Positions 1-7,330 of a stretch of DNA of 64,000 nucleotides are shown one piece after another (the stretch's first letter is position 1; each line of letters opens with the position of its first letter). This stretch comes from Komagataeibacter medellinensis NBRC 3288. Its GTDB lineage: Bacteria; Pseudomonadota; Alphaproteobacteria; Acetobacterales; Acetobacteraceae. Where the stretch lies: NCBI RefSeq assembly GCF_000182745.2, contig NC_016027.1, positions 1,789,501 to 1,853,500 of the forward strand, read 5' to 3'. The notes below the pieces were generated by a model. It saw only the letters and a list, made by a program, of their open reading frames with translations, searched no databases and was not told the DNA's origin. Made by a program: the position numbers and the translations under genes.

Positions 1-1
1 G

Positions 2-70
2 CTGACCTATGCGGGCACGCCAGGCACACCCACGTCTGTTCCGGCCAAAGGTGAAAAGCCTGAATACTGA
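2..70 (+). CDS. C-terminal end of an unidentified protein (partial)
   Basis: An open frame enters from the left edge and ends with TGA at 68-70; the last 22 residues are rich in Gly, Pro, Thr and Lys and end in GEKPEY. Codon choice resembles the GC-rich genes around it. Too little remains to name a family. The 206 bases to the next gene are AT-rich. Confidence 0.5.
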   Translation: MTYAGTPGTPTSVPAKGEKPEY

Positions 71-232
71 TTCTTGATCCATACGAAATTTCAAATACAG
101 GACAATCGTAATTTCCGAAAAAACAGTCAACGGATTCAAAAATCATGCAATCCGCACACCCTTACGAGGCCACAAAACTGCCGTATTATTTTTAATAATC
201 TCTTCATAATCTGTTTTTGCTGACTAAAACTG

Positions 233-242
233 CCCCCCCCCC
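233..242 (+). repeat. Run of ten cytosines upstream of the cyclic-di-GMP gene
   Basis: A homopolymer of ten C lies 34 bases before the first ATG of the GGDEF-EAL gene, in otherwise AT-rich DNA. Tracts this long are prone to slippage, which could change promoter or leader spacing; this is inference. Confidence 0.85.
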
Positions 243-276
243 GCCTTCTGTCTGACCTTATTTCCGACCATACAGT

Positions 277-2835
277 ATGAAAGACATAACCATGACGGAC
301 ATCACACGGATTGCTTCCTCCCTGCTGGAGAAACTGCCGCTGGCCGTCATGATGGCGGATGTATCCGGCAGGGTTGTCTATGCCAACAGGCAGGCCATCA
401 TCCTGACTGGCCATGACCCCGCAAACCAGGAGGAAATATGGCTTGGCCGCCTTTTTCCCGAACAGATGCAGCACGCCAATACCCCGGCCGCGTGGGAGGG
501 CACGCCCCCGCCACCTGGCCCATCCGGCATCACACGGCAGGAAAGCTGTGCAACCCTGCGCCGCAGGGACGGACTGGGCCTACCGGTGCGCCTGTGGCGC
601 GAAAGCGTGGACTGGGATGGTACGCTGCATGAACTGATTGCCCTGCAGGACCGCACGCAGGAAGAGCAGGCGCGCGAGGACGCAGCCATCAGCGCCCTGA
701 TCATGCAGGCAACTGACCGGGGAATCCTGCTGCTTGACCCGCAATACCGGATCACCCATGCCAACCGGGCTGTGACCAGCCTGCTGGGCATGCAGCCGGA
801 CGCCCTGCGCAATGCCCCTTTTGGCGCGCTCCTGTCGGGTGCCGAGCGCGATATCGAGACTCTGCGCCAGTTCCGCCAGAACCTTGCACATCGCATCGGT
901 TTTGAGCTGGATGTGCATACCCGTGGCCCGCAGGGCACAGACCTGTGGCTGCGCTGCGCGGTGACTCCGCATTTTAGCGCTGAGGGTGAACTGACAGACA
1001 TCATCGTCATCCTGCATGACATTACCCATGACCGGCAACTGCGCGACCTGCAACGCGATGTGGTGGAGGCGCTGACAGACCAGTTCTCGCTACGTGAAAT
1101 GCTGGATTTCATGTGCCGTCGTATTGAACTGATCGCACCGGACTGCATGGCGGTGGTCATGCTCAGCACCGGCGCTGTTTTGTGTGCGGGCGGCCATGGC
1201 GGGATGCCCATGCCTGTGCTGCAAGCGTTCGAGGGGCTGGAAGCCAGCATGGCTGGGGGTGCGTGCGGCACCGCCATCACCACGGCAGAGGAAGTGGTGA
1301 TACCCGATTTCAATCAGGAAACCCGCTGGCCGGTCCTGCGCTCGGTCGCAGGCCAGCACGGGCTGGCCGCAGAATGGGCCGTACCCATCATCCTGCGTAA
1401 TGGTGATGTGGCAGGCAGCTTTTCGCTGTATTTCCGCAAACCGGGCAAACCCGACCGGTGGCACCGGCGCATTGTCAATGCCTGCGTGCATCTGGCCATG
1501 CTGGCGGTGGAGCAGCAGCGCAGCCGTGAATCCATCATTCGCCTGTCCTATACCGACCGGCTGACCAGCCTGCCCAACCGTACGTGGCTCAACCGCCGCA
1601 TGGCCGAACTGACCGCACGCCCCCCTGCCGTGCCACTGAGCGTGCTGATCATCGATCTCGACCGTTTCCGTAAGATTGTACAGGCGCTGGGACAGGGCCG
1701 CGCGGACCAGTTGTTGCTGGAATTCGCCAGCCGCCTGCGCCAAGGCATTGTCGGGCGCGACGTACTGATCCGAACCGAAGGCGATGAGTTCGTGGTGCTG
1801 ACTGAAGAAAGCAGCGCCGACATTACCCTGCTGGCCGAACGGATCATCCACAATCTGGAAGAACCCTTCAGCGTGGACGGCATTCCCGTCAGCATATCGG
1901 GCAGTATCGGCATCTGTACCCATGACGACGGGCACGACGTGGAAGAACTCCTGCATCAGGCCTATACCGCGCTGGCACAGGCAAAAAAGGCAGGCCGGTG
2001 CTGCTACCGTTTCTTCCATCCCTCCATGAACCGGCAGGCGGATGACCATGTCATTCTGGCATCTGCATTACGCGAAGCCATTGCTGATAACCGGCTGACC
2101 CTTGTCTACCAGCCACAGATTGACCTGCGTACCGGCGAACTGCACGGGGTGGAAGCCCTGTCACGCTGGAACGACCCGGTACTGGGCATGGTCTCGCCGG
2201 GACGTTTCATTCCCGTAGCCGAGGAAACCGGTCAGATCCGTGAACTGGGCCTGTGGTCGCTGCAGGTTGCCTGTGAACAGATGGCGACGTGGATCGCACG
2301 CGGCGTTATGGTGCCCACGGTCTCGGTCAACCTGTCCGCCATCCAGTTCCAGGACCCCGAACTGGTATCGCGGCTGGCCACCATCCTGCACCGGACCGGC
2401 GTGCCGCCGGAACGGCTGATCGTGGAACTGACCGAAACGGCGATGATCGAGAATTTCGACCAGACCGTAACCACGGCTACCGCCATTCGCAACCTTGGCA
2501 TCGGCCTGTCGATGGATGATTTCGGCACCGGCTATTCCAGCCTGTCCAACCTGGCCAGCCTGCCGATAAGTGAGGTCAAGATCGACCGCAGCTTCATGAA
2601 TGGCTTTGGCAGCACCGGCAACGTACGCCAGGTGGTGACCGCCATCATCCGTATCGGCCACACACTGGGCATGACCGTCATTGCCGAAGGGGTGGAGGAA
2701 GCCGAACAGTGCCAGCAGTTGCGCGCGATCGGCTGCGACGTGATCCAGGGCTATTATTTTGCCCGCCCCATGGATACCGCATCCCTTGACGCCTGGATCA
2801 ACGAACGCAGTGCGGAACCCCTGCCCGTGGCATGA
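277..2835 (+). CDS. PAS-PAS-GAF-GGDEF-EAL cyclic-di-GMP signalling protein
   Basis: A cytoplasmic 852-residue sensor with no membrane segment. Order: PAS at about 10-130, second PAS about 135-255, GAF about 265-415, GGDEF about 420-580, EAL about 595-845. The EAL domain looks catalytic: EALSRW near 625, the Asn of VSVNLS, the Glu of VELTET, DDFGTGYSS, the Lys of EVKIDRS and the Glu of IAEGVE are all present, so phosphodiesterase activity is expected. The cyclase signature reads RTEGDEF near 497-503: the first Gly of GGDEF is Glu, so cyclase activity is doubtful and this half may be a GTP-binding regulatory domain. In cellulose-making acetic acid bacteria such proteins set the cyclic-di-GMP level that activates cellulose synthase. 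ATG 292 is an alternative start. The gene stands alone. Confidence 0.93.
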   Translation: MKDITMTDITRIASSLLEKLPLAVMMADVSGRVVYANRQAIILTGHDPANQEEIWLGRLFPEQMQHANTPAAWEGTPPPPGPSGITRQESCATLRRRDGLGLPVRLWRESVDWDGTLHELIALQDRTQEEQAREDAAISALIMQATDRGILLLDPQYRITHANRAVTSLLGMQPDALRNAPFGALLSGAERDIETLRQFRQNLAHRIGFELDVHTRGPQGTDLWLRCAVTPHFSAEGELTDIIVILHDITHDRQLRDLQRDVVEALTDQFSLREMLDFMCRRIELIAPDCMAVVMLSTGAVLCAGGHGGMPMPVLQAFEGLEASMAGGACGTAITTAEEVVIPDFNQETRWPVLRSVAGQHGLAAEWAVPIILRNGDVAGSFSLYFRKPGKPDRWHRRIVNACVHLAMLAVEQQRSRESIIRLSYTDRLTSLPNRTWLNRRMAELTARPPAVPLSVLIIDLDRFRKIVQALGQGRADQLLLEFASRLRQGIVGRDVLIRTEGDEFVVLTEESSADITLLAERIIHNLEEPFSVDGIPVSISGSIGICTHDDGHDVEELLHQAYTALAQAKKAGRCCYRFFHPSMNRQADDHVILASALREAIADNRLTLVYQPQIDLRTGELHGVEALSRWNDPVLGMVSPGRFIPVAEETGQIRELGLWSLQVACEQMATWIARGVMVPTVSVNLSAIQFQDPELVSRLATILHRTGVPPERLIVELTETAMIENFDQTVTTATAIRNLGIGLSMDDFGTGYSSLSNLASLPISEVKIDRSFMNGFGSTGNVRQVVTAIIRIGHTLGMTVIAEGVEEAEQCQQLRAIGCDVIQGYYFARPMDTASLDAWINERSAEPLPVA

Positions 2836-2909
2836 AGGCTGCCTGTCCATTCAGATTACTTCCCCCCACGGATACTTTTTCGTAAGACCGTTTCAAAAGT
2901 AATATGGTA

Positions 2910-2934
2910 CCCCGTCATGAAGAACCTGACGGGG
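2910..2934 (+). terminator. Stem-loop after the GGDEF-EAL gene
   Basis: CCCCGTC (2910-2916) pairs with GACGGGG (2928-2934) across an 11-base loop, 75 bases after the stop codon. No T-run follows, so intrinsic termination is only possible. Confidence 0.45.
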
Positions 2935-2937
2935 CTT

Positions 2938-3250
2938 ATACCAAAGATTACTGTCTCTGACTTATCTGTGCAGTGACACGAATGGCCTGTTCGGCTGGCT
3001 GCTCGTGCATGGGATGCGCATGTTGCGCGGCATCTTTTGTCTCTGGCTGCGGTGCGAGAGGGTATCAGCGAGGGGACGCGGTACGGATCGGTGGCATGAA
3101 CCGGCAGACCCTGCGGGACTGGGGCACCGGTTCAATGCTGCGGGATCAATGGCGAAATGGCTCTGCCTGCTGCGTGACCGCGGACCAGCAGAATGACGCC
3201 AAAGCGTTGCTGGATAGAATTGATGAAGAAAAGGTCAAAATGACCAAATA
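2938..3250 (+). mobile_element. Decayed left end of an IS630-family element
   Basis: Starts with ATACCAAAG and the following ~35 bases resemble the left end of the separate remnant at 6364. Broken frames after it contain the IS630 helix-turn-helix region: GGMNRQTLRDWG in one frame continues as GHRFNAAG in another, so at least one frameshift has occurred. The DDE catalytic domain and right end are absent. A 92-residue open frame at 2973-3251 crosses it but is not a working transposase. Confidence 0.7.
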
Positions 3251-3312
3251 ATTCATATCCGCGTTTCCCTATATTCGACCAGGAAACGCGGACGGTCAGA
3301 AAGTCGACCGCC

Positions 3313-3864
3313 TCAATGCCATGCGGGAAAAGGCTGGTGATGAATTCTTTTATATTCGCTTGCGAAATATTGGAAGGCTTGACTAAATCCGGTTAAGTCT
3401 ACCGTACTCGTACCTGAATCGCTTGTGGCACTGAAGGTTTCAGCACTCATTAGTGCTTGAAGTGCTGGCGTCCAGATGGACAAACGACCTTCATCTATGA
3501 ACCATGCTCCTGGTGGGATTGTAACCCAACCGTTGATATAATGATAGGAGCCAAAATCGAACGTGACGTTTTTATTTATATCTTTGTTATGGAGATCATA
3601 ATAATATAAAATTGGAACCCTTTTTTTCGGGCTTCCATCGTCAATCGTAGTTCCTATTACGATACTTGGTTCTGTTTTAATCTCTCCACAAAACACAATA
3701 ACCGCATCAAAATCATTGTGAGAAGGACCGACCGCGCAGTGTCCGAATACTCTCGGCATTACATCTGGGTCAGCGTACGTCGTCGACATCAAGGAAGCTA
3801 ATGTTCCAAATAAACCGACTGAAAACGCGACGCGAACGAGATGTTGTCTCGCAGTTTTACGCAT
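3313..3864 (-). CDS. AT-rich exported protein of unknown function
   Basis: A 183-residue protein with a clear signal peptide (basic start, hydrophobic residues about 10-27, cleavage probably after TTYA near 31). The mature part has two Cys near 43 and 59 that could form a disulfide and is rich in Tyr, Asp and Ser; no family recognised. A GGGGATGA ribosome site precedes the ATG. The gene is much more AT-rich and differs in codon use from its neighbours, and it is boxed in on both sides by IS630 remnants, which suggests acquired cargo. Confidence 0.7.
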   Translation of the reverse strand: MRKTARQHLVRVAFSVGLFGTLASLMSTTYADPDVMPRVFGHCAVGPSHNDFDAVIVFCGEIKTEPSIVIGTTIDDGSPKKRVPILYYYDLHNKDINKNVTFDFGSYHYINGWVTIPPGAWFIDEGRLSIWTPALQALMSAETFSATSDSGTSTVDLTGFSQAFQYFASEYKRIHHQPFPAWH

Positions 3865-4578
3865 GATCTAATCATCCCCATATTGTTTTTCCACTTTGCG
3901 ACTATGGGAAATATCATCACGCGCGACGCTATACGTAGGCCGGAAAATGCATTCTAGAGCGTTTTCTGCGCAGAATGAGTCGTCAGGGATTCCCAAAGTG
4001 GTTGTGATCTGATTCAAGATGATAACCGGGATGGGGGCCGGCTGTGGATGTCATCACGCACATTGTCTCTGGATCTTCGCGAACGTGTTGTCGCTGCTGT
4101 CTCGAATGGTCTGTCGCGTCGTCAGGCGGCTGAACGGTTTGGCGTCAGTCCTGCGAGTGCGGTTCGCTGGTGCGCTCTTGCCGCCACGACCGGCAGCGCT
4201 GCCGCCAGACCGCGTGGCGGGGATCGTCTGTCTCACCGGATCGAGGCGCAGGCTGAACGCATTCATGCTCTGATTGCCGGGAAGGATGATCTGACCCTGT
4301 CCGAGATCCGTGCCCGACTGGCTGAGGATGGCCATCACTTTGCAATCGGCACGCTGTGGCGTTTCTTCGCCCGTCATAAGATTACATGGAAAAAAAGACC
4401 GCTCACGCGTCGGAACAGGACAGGCCGAACATCCTGACACGACGCCAGGAGTGGTTCGATGCCCAGCCCGATCTCGATCCAACACGGTTGGTCTTCATTG
4501 ATGAAACCTGGGCCTCCACCAATATGGCACGCCGTTATGGGCGGTGTCTGCGCGGCCAGAGGCTGCGCTCTGCCGTGC

Positions 4579-4586
4579 CACATGGT
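4579..4586. repeat. Target-site duplication of the IS256 element (left copy)
   Basis: CACATGGT occurs here and at 5903-5910, immediately outside the IS256 ends. Removing one copy plus the element restores the IS630 transposase frame. Confidence 0.88.
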
Positions 4587-5902
4587 GAGACTGTGTAGAA
4601 TTTTGTGCGGTGCCATTTTTTCAGGCCATTGGGAAACGATCATCGAACATGATAGCGAGCTGGCATCTGACAGCGTACCATTCGCGCACTGAGCGCTTCC
4701 ACTGTGCTGAGGTAGCATTGAGCGCCAGGTAAATCAATTTTGCTGCGGCCTCTTCACTGGGGAAATGGCCGCGGGTGCGCACGGCACGACGGATCTTTGA
4801 GTTCAGGGCCTCAATGGCATTTGTTGTGTAAATCAACCTGCGCACTTCTGGAGGATAATCGAGGAACGGAATGACCTCATTCCATGCCCTGCGCCAACTG
4901 GGCGCGATGGCCGGGTATTGTCTGCCCAGATCGCTTTCTTCGAACCCGCCGAGGGCTGCCTCGGCCTCTGTGGCGTCCACTGCTGTATAGATTGCCTTGA
5001 GAGCTGTGGCGATGGCCTTGCGGTCCTTGTAGCTGGCAAAGCTCATGGAATGACGCAGCAGATGAACGATACACGTCTGAATGCGGGTTCTGGGGAAGAC
5101 CGCCTCAATGGCCTGCGGAAAGCCCTTCAGCCCGTCGACTACGGCGATCAGGATGTCCTGCACACCCCGATTGCGCAGGTCGCTGAGGACCTTGGCCCAG
5201 AATTTGGCCCCTTCATTCGCCTGGAACCACAGCCCCAGAACGTCCCGTGTGCCGTCAGGCAGGATCGCGAGCGCCACGAAGACAGCCTTGTTCGAGACAG
5301 TCCCATCACTGCGGATATTGACCCGGATCGCGTCCATGAAGACGATCGGGTAGCAGGGTTCCAGCGGACGGTTCTGCCAGGCGGCGACCTCCTCCATCAC
5401 GGCGTCGGTAATCGCGGAAATGAGGCTCGGGGAGGCCTCAACGCCATAGATTTCTTCAATATGCCCCTGGATTTCGCGGGTTGTCAGACCTCGGGCATAC
5501 ATGCTGATGATCTTGCGGTCGAACTCGGGAAAGCGACGCTGATACTTTGCAATCAACATCGGATCAAACGTACCGTTCCGATCCCGGGGAATATCCAGAA
5601 CAACCTTGCCGCTCTGTGTCGTCACGGTCTTCTGGCTATTGCCGTTTCTGCGGTTGGGCGGCTGATTATCCTCAGCAGAGGCGCCATCGGCGCGCTCCTC
5701 ATCAAGATGAAGTGTCATCTCCGTGTTGAGCGCCCGCTCCGCCAGAGCCTTCGTCAATTCCGAGAGTATGCCGCTTTTGCCAAACAGGTCGCCCGGTGAA
5801 CGACCTTCCATCAGACGGTCCAGAAGATCTTTATCAATGCTCATGCGGGGGCTCCTCTTCGAGCAGATTATCACCGCACCGCACAAAATTCAGGATAGTC
5901 CC
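4587..5902 (-). mobile_element. IS256-family insertion sequence
   Basis: A 1.3-kb element bounded by imperfect inverted ends that share GAATTTTGTGCGGTGC a few bases in from each tip (left about 4598-4613). The 8-base direct repeat CACATGGT flanks it (4579-4586 and 5903-5910; a preceding C also matches), agreeing with the 8-9 base duplications of IS256. It holds one complete transposase gene. The intact ends, repeat and gene suggest a recent arrival. Confidence 0.88.
4621..5844 (-). CDS. IS256-family (mutator-type) transposase
   Basis: DDE transposase of 407 residues from the start at MSIDKDLL; the frame is open further upstream, but GAGGAG sits just before this ATG. Family blocks include PRDRNGTFDP, an YARGLTTREIQ stretch, FMDAIRVNIR with the first Asp, VVDGLKGFPQAIEAVFP with the second, CIVHLLRHS, and the C-terminal YTTNAIEALNSKIRR region with the catalytic Glu. 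Length is normal for the family and no internal stop is visible, so it may be active. Confidence 0.92.
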   Translation of the reverse strand: MSIDKDLLDRLMEGRSPGDLFGKSGILSELTKALAERALNTEMTLHLDEERADGASAEDNQPPNRRNGNSQKTVTTQSGKVVLDIPRDRNGTFDPMLIAKYQRRFPEFDRKIISMYARGLTTREIQGHIEEIYGVEASPSLISAITDAVMEEVAAWQNRPLEPCYPIVFMDAIRVNIRSDGTVSNKAVFVALAILPDGTRDVLGLWFQANEGAKFWAKVLSDLRNRGVQDILIAVVDGLKGFPQAIEAVFPRTRIQTCIVHLLRHSMSFASYKDRKAIATALKAIYTAVDATEAEAALGGFEESDLGRQYPAIAPSWRRAWNEVIPFLDYPPEVRRLIYTTNAIEALNSKIRRAVRTRGHFPSEEAAAKLIYLALNATSAQWKRSVREWYAVRCQLAIMFDDRFPMA

Positions 5903-6363
5903 CACATGGTCACTGGAAAACGACGACATTCGTCGCCGGGTTGCGGCTGAGCGGTATCGTAGCGCCCATGGTGCTGGATGGTCCGATCAATGGCCGCAGC
6001 TTCCAGACCTACGTCGACCGCGTGCTGATACCCGATCTGCGGCCAGACGACATTGTCATCATGGATAACCTCAGCTCTCACAAAGGCTCAGGTGTGCAGG
6101 CCGCCATCGAAGCCGCAGGAGCAACCGTGCGCTACCTTCCACCCTACAGCCCGGACTTCAATCCAATCGAGAAGGCCTTCTCCAAACTCAAGGCCCATCT
6201 CCGTAAAGCCGCAGAACGCACACGCGACGCCCTCTGGGACAGGATCGGCACACTGATCAATCAGGTCTCACCAGCAGAATGCGAAAACTTCTTTACAGCC
6301 GCTGGATATGAGCCAGATTGAGAGGAAATTGCTCTAGATATACAGGCGAACTTACGGATTGGT

Positions 6364-7089
6364 ATAATACCAAAGGCAATTACATCTGACTCACCTGTAA
6401 AGTGACATAGTCATCCTGTTCTGTTTCTGTCTTGTGAGGGAGGATAGGGCTTCAATCATGTCAGCGCACGACCCTGCCATCCGGGACAGGACCTGTCTGT
6501 CATGGACGCCTTCAAAAAAACTTCCCGACAATCCTGAAGTTCCACACCGGCCATCTGCCGCGCAGCAAACAGATTGAAATCTGATTCCAGAACGAAGCGC
6601 GGATCGGGCAAAAGAACGGTGTCGTCCGGCAAGGAGCCAGACGGGGAACCCGGCCATGCCAGCCCGCTGACCAGCGCCATGCCAACGCCTGGCTTTTCGG
6701 GGTAATCCGTCCCGCATGGGGCAACAAGGCCGCAGACCTCGCTACGGACAGTATGCACCTGCATCTCGACGGGATTGCGCGCTGTGTAGCCCGGGAAACC
6801 CATGCCGTCGTTCTGCCTGATCGCGCGCCATGGCATACGACCGCCAAACTCAGACTGCCGCGCAATATCAGCCTGGTCTTCCTGCCATCGCGTGCTCCCG
6901 AACTGAACCCGGTCGAAAACGTCTGGCAGTTCCTCCGCGCCAACTGGCTGGCCAACACCGTCTTCGATCATATCATCACTGCCGCCAGTAACGCGTGGAA
7001 CAATCTCGTCGCGCTCCCCAAAACCATCCGGTTCATTGGCCTCAGAAAATGGATGCATCAAGGTCAAAGGGGATAGTCGTTGGTATTAT
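6364..7089 (+). mobile_element. Decayed IS630-family element with both ends
   Basis: Terminal inverted repeats ATAATACCAA (6364-6373) and TTGGTATTAT (7080-7089). At 726 bp it has lost the N-terminal half of its transposase: the left end is followed within about 130 bases by the catalytic part. Its first ~45 bases resemble those of the remnant at 2938, so both derive from the same IS type. Confidence 0.78.
6500..7076 (+). pseudogene. IS630 transposase C-terminal half, frameshifted and with a stop
   Basis: Frame shift at the A-run near 6515 (AFKK then NFPTILKF), then an in-frame TGA at 6583-6585 where the family has Trp (EI-stop-FQNEARIGQKN). The rest is well kept: GTRPCQPADQRHANAWLFGVI, then VLPDRAPWHT where the second Asp lies, then APELNPVENVWQF with the final Glu. 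No full-length protein can be made. Confidence 0.82.
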
Positions 7090-7330
7090 TCAGGAAACCG
7101 TCCCCGCAGGTCAGAGATCGGCGGGTGGGCCTGTACCATGGGAATGCAGCAGGATAGACCCTTGCGTGAATTTAGCGAAATTCTCTGGATTCATTTAAAT
7201 CTATATTTATGAAATAAAAATTTCATAATTGATAATTCAGTTCACATCCCTGTGTTGCAGAACAGCACCGTCATAAAACCTTAATATGAAATCCCGAAAA
7301 TGAATCCCTATACGGTTCCTGCTATTTATA
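7090..7330 (+). other. Intergenic leader of the TonB receptor-GlpQ pair
   Basis: About 240 bases that become AT-rich after 7190. The only clear structure is the palindrome at 7207-7228. No gene recognised. Confidence 0.5.
7207..7228. promoter_or_regulatory. 22-bp palindrome, possible operator
   Basis: TTATGAAAT, four bases, then ATTTCATAA: a perfect 9-base inverted repeat about 100 bases before the TonB receptor start. It does not match the classical Fur box. A repressor or activator site is a reasonable inference; the protein is unknown. Confidence 0.5.

Larger units (their letters stand above)
4048..6321 (+). pseudogene. IS630 transposase, two-frame, split by an IS256 insertion
   Basis: First frame 4048-4437 gives the helix-turn-helix half (LDLRERVVAAV, then RRQAAERFGVSPAS). 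Seven A at 4390-4396 allow a -1 shift into the second frame, which continues EKKTAHASEQDRP and carries the first catalytic Asp in VFIDETWAS. That frame is cut at 4586 and resumes at 5911 with HWKTTTFVAGLRLSG, followed by the second Asp in IVMDNLSSHK and the final Glu in PYSPDFNPIEKAF. Joining the flanks across the insertion restores one continuous reading, so the gene was probably functional before the IS256 insertion. The A-run shift is likely programmed, as in other two-frame IS630 elements. Confidence 0.85.
3954..6337 (+). mobile_element. IS630-family element interrupted by an IS256-family element
   Basis: Ends are the inverted sequences CTAGAGC (3954-3960) and GCTCTAG (6331-6337), extending imperfectly inward, with the TA typical of IS630 target duplication inside them. 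Without the 1.3-kb insertion the element would be about 1.06 kb, normal for IS630. It lies between two other IS630 scraps, so the locus has been hit repeatedly. Confidence 0.8.

Noticed and set aside
1090-2049. Long antisense frames under the GGDEF-EAL gene (up to 319 codons)
   Set aside because: They are GC-rich mirror frames with His/Gln/Arg-rich composition and no family motifs; the sense gene is certain.
4918-5799. 293-codon plus-strand frame inside the IS256 element
   Set aside because: Shadow of the transposase on the other strand, with no start signal.
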